DNA of 64,000 nucleotides from Lineus longissimus (taxonomy: Eukaryota; Nemertea; Pilidiophora; Heteronemertea; Lineidae): NCBI RefSeq assembly GCF_910592395.1, contig NC_088310.1:19477501-19541500 (forward strand), given 5' to 3'. The notes below the pieces were generated by a model that saw only the letters and a list, made by a program, of their open reading frames with translations, searched no databases and was not told where the DNA came from. This document shows positions 50,800 to 63,210 of this stretch, one piece after another (position 1 is the stretch's first letter; every line of letters starts with the position of its first letter). A program made the position numbers and the translations under genes.

Positions 50800-53700
50800 T
50801 TCCTCGCACAGCATAACCTGGAGAAGGAACCTATCGTGAGTCTGTGCCCTGACTATCAATTGAGCTTTTGGGCAGCCTGGGGCTTCACAGATAAATCAGT
50901 TCAGTTCTCTGGGACCAATTACCTGGACTGGACACTTAAGTGGCCCCTAACGACCATTGGTGTGAATTTATGGCTATCTTGAATTAGCGATGTAGGAGTA
51001 AATTTGGAGGTTTAGGTGATAAATGGAGACATTTTGTGTTTTTTATCGCTGACAGTAAATAACAATGAGTTGATGATGTTCCGTGTTGATGAGTTGATGG
51101 GAGGTTCTGTATTTTGTGTCGAGTCTTAAGTTGAGTAATGGGAATTTCCTGCAGAAAAAATCAAATCTTTAATAACCTGATCATAGTTATATTCCTTCAG
51201 AGACTTGGCACAGGATTCCTGTATACAGTGGAAAACCTCTCCAATGCCTCTCAAGTTGTTTGATGATGGTCAAGTAAATTGTAAATGCTGTAACACAACT
51301 CTCAAATGTCCTCAAAATAACAACTTAACCATGTCAGCTAGGCTTTCTCCTTTGAATGAAATATCAAATAATGAATTTCATTTATACAAATTGTAGTACA
51401 TGTACGTAGAGTTCTCTTGTTTGGGCTTAAAGAATGTAAGTAGGTTTCAAGTGAAAATACTTCATTTCTAGCCCAACTTGAAATGTAAATAAATATTTCA
51501 AGGGGTTCTTGTTGTAAAAATGCAAAAACCACTGTCTGGGATGTGATTTGAAACACCAATATCAGCCTCAAAGGGAGTCATATTTTCCAATTGGTCATGT
51601 TGGTTAAAGAATCCTTTAGTTTTCTGTTGCCATTTGTTCTCTTCAGTTCAGCCAGCCTCTTCAAACAAAAGCATACAAACCAACAGTTATATGGTGATCC
51701 ATGACCTGACTTGATTTCACCAGTGTACACATTGTTTGCTCAATCCAGCCCTAATCACTGATGAGATGGTCCAGTTCATATAAACTCATAAGTGAGGTCC
51801 ACTGTGTGGACTTTGGTCTTAAGATTGCTTCTGGACATGACCTTGAATATGATGCTTTCTCTTGAGGAGGTGAACCTGTTTGCTGTGGAACTGGAAGCTA
51901 TTGCAAATATTCTAAGACAGTGACTTAAAAGGTTACACACTTGTCTTCAAGACGCTCTAACATGGTGCGAACTTCAGTGTTTGCCTTTCCATTCTTCTGA
52001 TTGAACATGGAAGTGCTGTCTTCAGATTAGGCCATAAGTCAAGCAAATGGTTGAAAAAATGGTCAGCAGACATGATCAGGAATATGGTTTGGCTGGAATA
52101 GTTTCCAACTGTTATGGTGATGGCTGCCAACACCAATCCTTTATTACTGTTTTCCGTTCCAATATCATTGAGAACCCTGGTCATTTTGGCATCTGATGTC
52201 AAGTATAATATTATTGGAAACCACGGCGACACGAATCAGCAATATTACACCAAGTCCGACCGTGAATAGGAGGAAATGGTATTCACCAGATGTCCTGTTT
52301 GGAGTCATATATCATATATTTGCCCTGAATAGGAAGCCAGGGGCAATATCGAGGAAATGATCCCGCCATCTCCATATCAATTTGATCAATATTGGTCACG
52401 CTGGTCAGACATGGGGATGTCAGGCTGGTCTGGGGGACATTGTTGTGATCAGGCACACATATATGGCCAGAGGAAGTCAGATAAAGATGCCCCATGGAGG
52501 TTGCCTCAAACCTGGTTTATCTTCTTCTTCTTGTTGTCAGGGTGAGAGTGGTTGGCTGCTTTGGACAGTACTGTCGATATACCATTGCCCAATCTCTGAT
52601 TTCCTCTTACAAAATATTACAAATCACCCAATATTGTTATACAGTTAATAATGTCCTCGTTGATCCTTAGCTCTTAATTCAATATCGGTGCTCCTTTGAT
52701 ATTCCAAAAGTATGATATAAAGTCTCAGGTCCAAGGTCACGGTCAGAACCTTGTTGTCTTTCTCTTAATCTTTCGTCAGTCATTACTTGTTTAATACCTG
52801 GCTTCTATTCTGCTTCTCAATGAGTCAAAGGGAGATCGCACTGTACCTTGGTATGAGATGAACCATTCCCAAGGGTCTAGTCAATATTGAATCGCACTAT
52901 CATGTCAGGCCCAAGGCCAACAACGATGATGTCACCAACATTATTCAAATTCAATAGCGTTTTTGTAGGAGCCAATTGTACTCAAGGTGAAGTTAGATTA
53001 CTCACTTCAATCTAAAAACAGTATTAAACCCCAATTCAAAGATCTTGTTTCAAAACGTAAGAAGATGCATCTTTATTTTTGTTTTTCTTGCTCTGGGTAG
53101 AACCTGAGATAATCGAAAAAGGGTATGTTTTCATGTAGTGCTCATGGCCCCAGTTTTAGGAATGGGCTCAAATAACTTTTCTTGGTCGCTGTAGCTTTGC
53201 ACTTGTCTCATAAATAGCTTAAGCTTCTCATCCTACACACCTATTGTAGTCAACACAGAAAATCCCTCAAGATCAAGATCTGATGCTGAAATTCGAAAAA
53301 TCTAGCTCAGCCTTTACATGGCATCATTGGCGGATGGCTTAATGGAACATGCACTGTCTTTTTTTGTGTCGCTTTGAAACCATTAATTTCTTTTGCTCCA
53401 GGAAGCATCTTGAATAATCCTCTGCTAATTCTAATGGAGCCCGGAGCAAGAGTGCTGCAGGCATACTCAAAGGTCCCCGCAGGCTCTTCTCACCCGCGCC
53501 CCCAGAAGCCGTACCAGTACCATGCTTTTTGGAATGTCACTAAAATGTTCGGGTATTATCTTAAACCAGTCTGATGGAAATTGCAAATGGGTCTATTCAA
53601 ACTTGAAACTGTAACCTTTAAAAGGAACTCTATGCAGTGTTCTTACCTTGAGGCACATTTTAAAATTAGATGATATTTTTGTCCGATTGAGTTGTCTTTT

Positions 53701-54600
53701 ATTCAGATTGGATATTGAGATAATAGAATTTTTGCCAGGTTTCTATTGAGAATGTGGCAATAGGATTAGGGTTCATTTCCCTCAGTAAACTAGGTCTGTA
53801 TTGGGGAAACGCATCCATTTCCTTCCACATTATCATTAGGAGCTATCATGCTGACAAACTAACGAAAGTGTTTGGCATTACTTTGCTTGGGAAGTTATTG
53901 CAAAGTTTTAAAATCTTTTGAGGAATTTGTTACCGGTAATAGTTGAAATTTTGCAGAAATTCATTAGAAAATTTCTTTTTGTTATAAAAATCAAATTACC
54001 TGGTCAATTTATTTCATTTACTGCAAATTCTCTGCTTTGTTATTTGTGATCTGTAAGCATTGAAGAACTATGAATTCGGAGTTATGTGGGTGTGATATCA
54101 TTGAACAGTATGTACGTAGCCGTACGTAGGCTATACAAACAAAATATTGTTCAGAATGGAGTGCCTCTTGAAGACTGTTCAGCCTCACTAAAGTACCAGC
54201 AGCTATAGTGCTGATGGCTTTTCAGAAGCGAGAAGCTGCATGTCAGATAACTGATATACTTGGTGTATACATTGATACACACAATGGCAATTGAAGCGTC
54301 ATTGTTGTTGAAACAACCCAAACAATTTGTAAAATGGACCATTTGGTTTTTCCTCATGGAATCACAAGGACCATCATTGATACTGGTTCAAGTGTATTTG
54401 AAGAGAGACCAATTAGAGTCAAGTGGTTGTTGTGAAAGTACATAAAACCAACATTTGAGTATTATGTTTTGAAAAAAATATAACTCGGTCATGGTATGAC
54501 AATGAAACTACGTGTCATCATTGTATAATGCAAGATTTTCTTGGTGTTTTTTTTGTGACTGAACAGTTTGAACTGATTTGCAGACATGTTGTGATCAGGG
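50800..54600. other. Intronic or intergenic DNA, no gene seen
   Basis: No confident exon. A GC-richer frame at 53401-53574 follows a TTTTGCTCCAG acceptor-like sequence and encodes EPGARVLQAYSKV and KPYQYHAFW segments; it is unrecognised and may be chance. Confidence 0.4.
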
Positions 54601-54667
54601 TAATGAGATTTTTAGCTCAGCTGAAAAGCTGAGCTATTCATATGAGTAAATGGTAGAATGAGTGTCC

Positions 54668-54730
<63 letters not shown>
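54668..54730. repeat. (TCTG)n microsatellite
   Basis: About 15 tandem TCTG units, starting and ending with a TCCG variant. Confidence 0.95.
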
Positions 54731-54851
54731 CGTTAAACAGGCACGTTTCAAAACTATGGCGGATAGGCGATAGATTTTCCCTCTGAGGCGTTGAGACCCT
54801 TCAGGACTCCTGAATAGACCAAATGTGGGTCCGGCAGGATGAGCGGTTTGG

Positions 54852-54863
54852 CCACTAGGTGGC
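54852..54863 (+). promoter_or_regulatory. CTCF-core-like motif
   Basis: CCACTAGGTGGC fits every position of the CTCF core CCASYAGRKGGC. Binding is inferred; a near match, TCACCAGGTGGT, follows at about 54992. Confidence 0.35.
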
Positions 54864-55079
54864 ACCGAGCGAAATTTTCCAAAAACTTTTCCAGCAGCTG
54901 ATTTCTCAGTTGGGGATCATGAATCAAATCTAATTTTATAGAGCAAAGCTTTCTCTTTCATTATCAATAGGCGTAGTTCATGAATTTCTCACCAGGTGGT
55001 GTTACTGGCGCAATTTAGTGAGCACCCCCCAAGAAGAGCATTTTAAATTTCGCGCGAGTTATCCCACGTCCAATAACAC

Positions 55080-55904
55080 ATGCAGCGAACGTCACGTCTC
55101 GAGTCTGCGCAGTTCAGACGTAAGGAGACCATGCTATGGAATAGATCGCGTTCTGTCTATTCAGAGGTAAGTTCTCATTAAATTCACAATTTCATAGGCG
55201 ATAATATTTGGCTGCTTGTGTTATTGCATGTTGATGACATTAGGGAAGGCTTGGATTGTTTAATTGGATGTGATTAATTTGAAATAGTTCGTCGACGATC
55301 GTTGAAAAACGATCTGCGAAATGCAGCTTGGTTGGTCTGAGAAACGATGTCAAAGTCCGGCTTTAAATCATGGATTTCTCAACAAATAACTCTTGTCACA
55401 TAGCAGAACTAATGTGAATAAACAAGACAATAATAAACATCGTTCTGATATCATCGGGTAAGGTTGCCAATGTACATAAACAGTGTAATTGAGGATCGAC
55501 GCCAGCGATTTGAAATGTCAACAAACGATGCGATATGATACACACTGACACTTGCACACTGTACATAGCACAATGCTTCAAACGGGGCCGATTCATCACT
55601 CTTATCACAATGTATTCCCAATCATATTAATGAACTTCCTTGATCATTCGGCCCTAGCGCCTTATCAGTTGTTGTTGGCCTTGTATTTGATATAAAACTT
55701 GGCTAGCTTACCTATTCTATCAAAATTAAAATGTTATCTCCTCATCATGTTTTGCAGGACAGGAATGATCTGCAGCTGCATTTGAACATATTTGGTGACC
55801 ACATCTCAAAGATGACCAAGAGAGAGGATCGAGCTATGACTTTGCACATCCCATCGACTTCGGTGTTCACCAGTGCAATCATCAGAAGAGCCAGGCAATT
55901 CTAG
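55080..55904 (+). CDS. Candidate two-exon gene for a basic 77-residue protein
   Basis: Exon 1 (55080-55166) starts at ATG two codons after an in-frame TAA and ends TCAGAG|GTAAGT, a consensus donor. Exon 2 (55758-55904) follows TGTTTTGCAG and stays in the same phase-0 frame to TAG. AATAAA lies 45 bp later at 55949-55954. The joined protein has 77 residues: an Arg-rich N-terminus (SAQFRRKETMLWNRSRS), a middle LQLHLNIFGDHISKMTKRED, and an end AIIRRARQF. Exon 1 is preceded by CpG-rich sequence that could be a promoter. No family was recognised. It could be a real small-protein gene, a captured transcription unit of the adjacent repeat, or a non-coding RNA. Splice signals, frame and poly(A) signal agreeing together is the main support. 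Confidence 0.5.
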
Positions 55905-55948
55905 TATTCAAGTATTTCATTCTGTAATACTTACCTCAAAATTTACTA

Positions 55949-55954
55949 AATAAA
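55949..55954 (+). terminator. Poly(A) signal of the 77-codon candidate gene
   Basis: AATAAA, 45 bp after the TAG stop, in AT-rich sequence. Confidence 0.5.
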
Positions 55955-56097
55955 GAAAACCGCATGTGGCAGTTGGTTAAAAAAATCAAGTCTATCTGTT
56001 TAAAGTTTTTACTTGCTATCATTATTATCAACATTTCAATGGTGGCATTCTGCTAAGGTTTGTTAAGAGTTTCACTTGACTTAAGCAGGGTGTACAC

Positions 56098-56458
56098 TAG
56101 TAAAATATTAGCAACATTTTACCAACATTTTACCAACATTTTACCAACATTTTTACAACAATTTTGCAACAAGCCCTTCAAGGCCCTGTGTTCACTAGCA
56201 ACAAAATTGCAACAAATTAGCAACATTTTTACAACATGTTGGTAAATTGTTGCAAACTTTTTAGTGGGAACAAAGGGAAATAGGTATTTTGGAGGGAAAA
56301 TGGATGATTCCAAGGAGAGAAGATGTGGTTTGAGTGCTTCTGCAGCAATTTTAGCTGTCATTGTTGAGAGACGGAAGAGGCGGCGAAATAACCAAAGAGA
56401 ATATGGACCAGGCCCTGGATCAAAATGAGGGTGGATGATGGGGCATACCACTGCCTGT
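56098..56458 (+). mobile_element. Left part of a Harbinger-like element with a transposase N-terminal fragment
   Basis: Starts near GTGTACACTAGTAAAAT; a variant, TGTTCACTAGCAACAAAAT, recurs inside. Four 11-bp ACCAACATTTT-type units occupy about 56109-56165. A 42-codon frame at 56300-56428 contains SASAAILAVIVERRKRRR, a hydrophobic-then-arginine pattern like the start of Harbinger transposases. No matching right end was found, so it is truncated or interrupted by the next element. Confidence 0.4.
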
Positions 56459-56461
56459 TAA

Positions 56462-57057
56462 GGCCGCGTATCCATAGGGTATGCCCTTGTGTAGTGTGGC
56501 GTTATGGCGTAACAGCCTTGTGACCTGGCACTATGCCCTGAGTCTCCATTGGATATTCCTTTTTGGTCATGGTAGGCCTTTGTAGTCCTCATTTCGCAGC
56601 GGTCAATCGCGTTTATCCGCACGCTGTCATTATTTCAGAAGACAATTTCTTATGAATATTGAAAATGAAAATACAAGTAACTTGTATTTTCACTTGCAAC
56701 ATCAAATTGACATGTACATGTATATAAAACCTGACTTAAGCAACAAATTACAGGTTCGTGCTTGTTATGATAATCATCAGTTTCGGGGTCCCAGAGTAGT
56801 TCCCGTTGATGAACCTCTTGAATTAATTTCGCCTCAGACATTGCTTCCGTGTTGTTCACTCGCAAAAGAATGGACATGTTCAATCCCAATATGGGCCTAT
56901 ATTCCCAATCCACAGTGCATATATGCCCGCAATGTGACACGGCATAACCTATGGGAACGATCAATAACACCAACAAAGGTTCATTGTCCGTGTGGCGCGC
57001 CAGGCGGTAAAAAGGGAATGTTGTGCAGGGCACGGAACAGCCTATGGATACGCAGCC
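56462..57057 (-). mobile_element. PIF/Harbinger deletion derivative carrying a MADF fragment (596 bp)
   Basis: Ends GGCCGCGTATCCATAGG and (inverse) GGCTGCGTATCCATAGG differ at one of 17 positions and are flanked by TAA on both sides (56459-56461, 57058-57060), the expected TWA duplication. On the minus strand, from ATG at about 56841, the frame reads MSEAKLIQEVHQRELLWDPE, a good match to the start of a MADF domain; Harbinger elements are known to encode a MADF/Myb-like DNA-binding partner of the transposase. The domain breaks off after about 28 residues. The long overlapping frames on both strands are otherwise not functional. Confidence 0.75.
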
Positions 57058-57060
57058 TAA

Positions 57061-58160
57061 AGGAGTTGCGGCTGACTGACAAGCCGTCACACAAAAACTT
57101 CTAGAAAAGGTTTCATCACCCTACGAAGCAAGACATTCACTTGAGAGTTGCTATACCTGCTTCTTGTTCAAGTCACATGAACTCCGGTTGATCACATGAC
57201 GCAAATCCTATTTCTGGCACTGAAGTATGGAAGAAAGACAGAAGACGACCAATTTGCGAAAAGGATCATCATCATCATCATCATGGTAACAGCTGAGGAT
57301 GAATCATGTTGCTGTGTGTAGAATTGATGGTCCAATATAGGTTAGGTTATCTGTTTGCGCACACATTGCAAGGGTGGAGCTTGCTTGAAGTAGATTGCGC
57401 CAGTCTACCGTAATTCACTGTTACACATCCAGAAGCTAATATCCTTAGGCTTTGAGTCCTTAGTTTAGTAGAGTTTGACCAGTAATGTAATATATACGAA
57501 CAATGCAGCAACAACTCAGCTGAGCGCCAGGCCCTTGGGCCTCTTGTTTGGCATCACGAGCGCTGTCGGAGGGCTTGAAACGAAAGTTGCAGTTCTAGGT
57601 ACATGTATTGTCAGTGATATCAATAATGAAATTTCAGTTCCTGGTGTCTCAATCATTCCCTATGAAACATGCAACTCTGATCAGAAATTGTCCGGTTGAT
57701 CACAAATGTCAACAACTACCCAAATCAAAACCCATTTTATTTCAAGTCACATCAACTGATTAGTCTTTACTGTGAGTGATTGAGAATTTCGTCTAAGAAT
57801 TCTGACGTCTGCCTGATCAATATTTGAACTGTGGATTAGATATGTTTGGCACGAATCGATTGTGTCAGGTGCATGGTGAGAAATTGACTTGTCACAATGG
57901 ATTATCTGGCCGGATCTTTATGTTCTGTTATCGGAAACTTAGCAACTAATTGACCCAAAGAGGAGGCTGTTCCATATTATTGCCGACAGTTCATGTCTGT
58001 GCCCTTCCCCCTAGTAATTGAAGAAATGAGGCACTACAGCACCTATGGATAAAATTGACCTGGCCTAGCTGAAGGGAAATTAAAAATATTTGGACAAAAA
58101 CTATGAATAATTTAAATAAGTTGCTTTGAAAATGCCAGATAGAGCTTTGGTTCTTAGCCG
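57061..58160. other. Intronic or intergenic DNA, no gene seen
   Basis: A short (ATC)n run lies at 57265-57284. A 74-codon frame at 57475-57699 has no recognised domain. Confidence 0.45.
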
Positions 58161-58161
58161 T

Positions 58162-58560
58162 TCAATAGTTCTTGGCACGTTTCTGTTTGCGCTGAGTAAA
58201 TTTCTTGTCCAAAAACATTTTCTCGTCGTCTTTGATAAGAAACAGAAATCTAGAGAATGCATTAGCCACCGAATCATTTCTCAAGAAATAAATAACTTGA
58301 ACTCCAATGGCTGAACTTCTTGTGCTATAATGAAATCTCCATCCATCAACCTGGGTTTCATCTAAAGGCATGCACATCTTTGTTACAATCCTGACTCCAT
58401 ACCCTCTCGTGGGTATTACCGACGATCCTGCTGAATAGTGCAAGATTGCACTCCTAGAACTCTGCGGCAATATTGTTATGATTTTGTAATTAAAATCAAT
58501 GCGCACATTTGAAGTGGCGCGCACACTGTCGCCAGGGTATTGATCTGTCTGGTGCGGCTC
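58162..58560 (-). other. Open frame directly following the 58.6-kb candidate exon
   Basis: This minus-strand frame of 133 codons is in the same phase as the candidate exon above it, separated from it by a single TAA. It includes ITILPQSSRSAILHYSAG and QVDGWRFHYSTRSSA. It may be intron, 3' UTR, or the continuation of a coding sequence interrupted by a nonsense codon. Confidence 0.25.
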
Positions 58561-58563
58561 TTA

Positions 58564-58812
58564 CAGTGGCGTCCGCGGCAAATCATTGACTTCGCCTTGA
58601 TGATAGCGCGGATCTAGCAGCAGCGATGAGAACAACTTTTCAGCAACTCTGTGTAGAGAACAGAGTTTGTATCTTTCGCTAATCTCTTTGATGAGATGGT
58701 CTTTTATTCCTTGCGGTAACCAACTGTTGGTATTTTTACTTTTGACTGTTATAGTCGTTCTTAACTCTGCAAAGTACTGCTTCTGTTCTGTCCGGATTTG
58801 AAAAGGGCAGGG
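58564..58812 (-). CDS. Candidate internal or terminal coding exon of an unrecognised minus-strand gene
   Basis: A minus-strand frame of 83 codons without any methionine. It includes QKQYFAELRTTITVKSK, WLPQGIKDHLIKEISERYK and SLHRVAEKLFSSLLLDPRYH, which look like ordinary globular protein. It ends at CCACT|GTAAGAG, a good splice donor at 58564-58558 that also supplies an in-frame TAA. Possible acceptors are CCGGACAG, AAGCAG or TTTGCAG near 58755-58795. No start codon and no family recognised. Confidence 0.4.
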
Positions 58813-58819
58813 TTATTTT

Positions 58820-61800
58820 CTCCTTTTGAGGGAAAAGGGCATGGAGCAGTGAAAGAAGATGTAGATGTCTCTTTGCATAAGAGTTTGATGTGACATGTTA
58901 TCCTTTCTGTGGTTGCACAAGATGTTAGATGTGCATCTGACACCAGCAATTTTAGTTCTTAGTGGGATGACTGTTAAAAAACTCTGTGGATGAATTGACA
59001 ATTTTTTCCAATCGTCACTATTAGCTGCGGTATTACATGGAAGCCTGTCATCTTCAAAGTAACCTTTATTGATGGAAGGTGTTGCCATGTCAATATCTTT
59101 ATTGTGGCGCCAATGAGATTAGTTTCGTCTGTTGAAATTGACATGGCTGTTTATCCTAAAGAGTTTGCACATTTCGTCTCAAAGATTTTTCTTGTATGTC
59201 AGTAGAATTATGCTCTGTATCCTTAGCTATAATCTCGAGGCGCCAGAGGAGGTTAGTGGTGTATTTTGATGTCTATCTCACGAAAAACTAGCCAATCCAA
59301 GCGATCATATAATGAATGTTAAAAAGGCTTTGGTTTTGAAGATTGTTGACAGTCGTGTATCATGCTCCCTAGTATAAGATCTCAGGCGTCCACCAATCCA
59401 ATTTGTGGAGGAATCTTTTTGATGAAATTCTGGTTGGTGCATTCTGCCCATCACCAAAGTTAAGCAAAGCGAATATTCTTTAAATGATCGTATGCTCAGC
59501 AAACGAGAAGACCAACTCATGCTCATCCTCAAAGTGGCTTTGTCACAGCTAGTTCACGTTGCAATCATTGTGAAACTTGCTATAAGAAATGTTATTTTAT
59601 AGCAGCAATCCACACACTTGGTGTGACAGCCGTAGATATTGGAGACTACCAATTTCTCTCAATGTATCGCATTCTACATGTATAACAAGTGTCTGTCATG
59701 ACTGTATATAGAAGATATGTTAACATTGAGCAACTGGTGGCTCGGATGAGACATAATACCTTAGCGACAATATAGATATTGGAGAAATATGGTAATATCT
59801 TTGTGTGTTCTTTTATAAACTACTTATCAAATGGTAAGGGTATTGGCTTTGTAAATGGTACGCTTATGTTAGCTGATGTGATATGATAAGATGACACGGA
59901 ACTGGTGCATGGTGTCCTTGAAGTGAAGGCTGTTGCTGTTGTTTTCTTGAAGGCAACATAAAACTTGTGAAAAAAGGCCGAGAGTGACTTTCCTATAGTT
60001 TAGCATTTCTTCATCATTGGCATGATATATTTAGCTGTCCAGTAGTTGTTGGCGTAAATCACTTTGAGAAAGACTATACATTTTCCGATATCAAGTGTCA
60101 TCAGATTAGCTGGAAAAGAGTACCACCTGTCTTTTGAGATTTGAGACATGGTTGAAAGCTGCTTGTGTTGGCTTCTAGCTGGCTTATACCTGATAAGGTA
60201 CTCAGAGGCATGACAGGCAACCTCTTTGAATGGTAGCCAAACATACATGATGTAAGTAGTGGTATCAGTGCATAAAGAAGGTTAGTGAAGACAGTCAGCC
60301 ATGATACAATAAAGGAAAACATGTCCTTGAGGTGGAAAGACAACAAAAATAATGACATGTGTGATGGAATTGGGCGGTAGTGGCCCGGATCTGTCGTGGT
60401 TGCTCAGTGAACCAATGTTGATGAAACTGCTCTCCCAACATCGAATTTCAATCCTTACATTTCAAGCTTGACGAAATTTCAATCTCGATAAATTGCACCA
60501 AGAGTCAACCATATGATTCATCCTGTAGTCAGCAATTCACAAGGATTAGTTGCATGTGCACATCGGAATTGACGGCTTTACTGCCTTGTCCAAGAGCCTA
60601 ACAAAATATGCTCATTTCCTGGTTCACACACGGCGAGGAAAGTGCTCTAGCTATATCATCACCTTCCTGTCGATTTGTGTATCACAAGAAATTGAAAGCC
60701 GTGAAATTGATTTTAGTCATTTTGGCGCGGGGTACTAAGGAAGAATTGGAATACAGGTTGTGTTGTTTTCGAAACATTCTGAACAGTGTTCCACCTTAAC
60801 ATGTGTCCACAAACATCTTTTGAAACTGGAGCCTCAAGTACCCTCATACTAGCACTTCACCATGAAATATCAGAATTTCAAATTGTCTGATGATTTGCAT
60901 CATAGTAAGAAAGGAATGTATAATAGTGAATTTGATGACATTTGAAATGGAACACTTTATCGCCAAGAGGTTAACTCTCTGTAATAGGAACTTTGGAGCA
61001 AGATCTGAGATTTGTGTCTGATCCCTGTCAGGTGGAAGGTTTTTATCTTTAGATAGTGATTTCATTTCAATCAATGGGTAGCTTTACAAATAGTGCCAGA
61101 AGCGTATACTTCAAATTTGACTTGGAAACATCACATCGAGATCTTTTTCTGAATACATTTCAGAACCAAATTCAAATACCCCTGAAGCATGTGTGTACAA
61201 AGCGGTGAAAAGCTTGCTGTTTAAGTGATTTTATTGGATTTCACTGCATTGGTAAAGTAAGGTGTCTAATTGCTCTAGTTCATTTGCACTGGAAAAGTGT
61301 TCCTTCGTGAAGAAGAGTAGACAGAACTTGCTGAATAATCAAATAGACTTGAACTTTACGACTTGTAAACCTATTCTGATATTTGTCCCTCGCAAATAAG
61401 GTTTTAAATGTCAAATTGGTTCCTTTGACTAATCGGATATATCCTTTGTCTCTTTCAGGTATGTTAAAGAGTTTTATTGTTTTGATCTGTCGGGGAGATC
61501 GGAGAAGGTAGGATTGAGCAAAAAGTGTCGGTATGGAATTGTGGTTGATTTATTGACCTGTGTCATTGGAGCCCACAGTTGTCATTAACCACCCAAGGGG
61601 ATGCGACACAAGTCCTTAACCGCCCTGGAAAAACCCACAAGCGATCAACACAATTATAGTAGATCCCTCTGGACATCATTGGTTCAACTTTGGGGAGTGC
61701 ATACTAAGATGAATCATGGCTCCATCAAAATGTAAAAAAATATTCCCCAATGAAGGACTAATGGTATTTTTTGTCAAGGAATAATATCACCTTTCTCCAG

Positions 61801-62985
61801 CGTTGATCCGTTATGATTATTAGTCACGCTACCAAATGAACCACTTTATATAGAAAAGTCGCCAGAAAGAGTGATTTTTTGTTGATTAATCTTTCTCGCT
61901 TCACATGTTAAATCCGACATCTTTTTATCCTCTGCAGTGTTGTCCATGAAGCTGGATTAACTGCTGTTGGTTTTTGTCACATTTTGACCTTCAATGTCGT
62001 CGTCTTCTGTATGTGAAAGACTTTGAAGCAAGGGAGTGCTCTTTTCCCAGACGTTCCATCGAGGGACTCAGAATTCAGGAATACGAGATGACTTGGAAGC
62101 TGGAGTTGGCACAAAATGCTAGTTAATATAAGCGAGTTGATATAAGTTGATAGCTTTATCTTTCTCCATTGACTAGAGTTGGAGAATTCTTGTAATACCA
62201 AGGCATCCAGCCAGCAGGTTTCTGCTAGCACCTATCCAATCTGCTGCAGGGTTGTGTAGTTAATCTAAGGTACCCCATAAAAACCATGGTGCTAGCAGAT
62301 TACCTATTACCACAAAGTAAACACAGTAAAGCTAAACCACTGAGCTGTAAATCTGCCTCTATAGAGGATTCAGGAGCAGGTGGGTGGCATTACAATTTTG
62401 TTTGGCAACACACTAAGTAACCATCTGATTGATGCTAAAGCAAATATCGATATCAGTGCTAATTAACCATTTATTCTTCTAAATATCACGAAATGACAAC
62501 TTGATCATGTTCTCCAAAAAATTTGAAAATTTTCTTGATGACATGGAAGACAATGTCAGTCTGAGTACTGAACCAAGATTTGGGGTGAAAACATCAAAGT
62601 CTAGTTGATTGAGAGGGAATATCGTTTTCGTGATATTTTGAAGAATAACTGCAAAACTAGCATTGATCAAAAAAATTCGCTTTAACATCTATCAGATTAT
62701 GTATCTTTCATCAATAACCCACATTTTCAGCATTATATCACGTACAGTTTGCGGATGAAGACCACTTTTAAAAGACCCTGTACCCAGGTCTTACAGGCTT
62801 TCAGTCCTATACATTCATACTTATGGATGGTCATATAGGCCCTGGATCCAAGGCCCCTTTCTGAGTTTGATGGCAGTATTTTGCAAAAATTCACCAAAGT
62901 TTGAAAAACCATGAAGCGGTTGGAATTTTGAGCTGATTTTTGCATGCAGCATCTGTACGACATCAACAACTACAATGGCAGTGTT
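58820..62985. other. Intronic or intergenic DNA, no gene seen
   Basis: TGGCGCCA at 59105-59112. Open frames of 60-91 codons on both strands have no recognised domain. No repeat family noted. Confidence 0.4.
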
Positions 62986-63028
62986 TTATTGGCTCACCGT
63001 AAGGGGAGTCTATACGATAGCGCTGTGT

Positions 63029-63030
<2 letters not shown>

Positions 63031-63089
<59 letters not shown>
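63031..63089. repeat. (GTC)n microsatellite
   Basis: About 19 uninterrupted GTC units. Confidence 0.97.
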
Positions 63090-63210
63090 ATCCTAACAGT
63101 GGCACGTTTCTTAACTGCTAGGGCTATGAACTTGAAACTTTGTACACAGAATGCCCTAGGTCAGCTGACCTCTGACACTGATTTTCGGTCCGATCTGATT
63201 CTCTGTTTGG

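Larger units (their letters stand above)
54614..54863 (+). repeat. Hairpin-(TCTG)n repeat of a dispersed superfamily
   Basis: It opens with AGCTCAGCT-GAAA-AGCTGAGCT (54614-54635), a perfect 9-bp hairpin with a GNRA-like loop. Next come TGTCCGTC and a (TCTG)n microsatellite (about 54668-54730), GGCACGTTTC at 54740, and CCACTAGGTGGC at 54852-54863. The 62.99-kb repeat has the same order of parts with (GTC)n instead, so both belong to one superfamily. Confidence 0.7.

Noticed and set aside
53401-53574. Exon after a TTTTGCTCCAG acceptor
   Set aside because: Interesting composition, but no donor before the stop, no family and no partner exon.
56652-57104. 150-codon + frame
   Set aside because: It is antisense to the MADF fragment and bounded by transposon ends.
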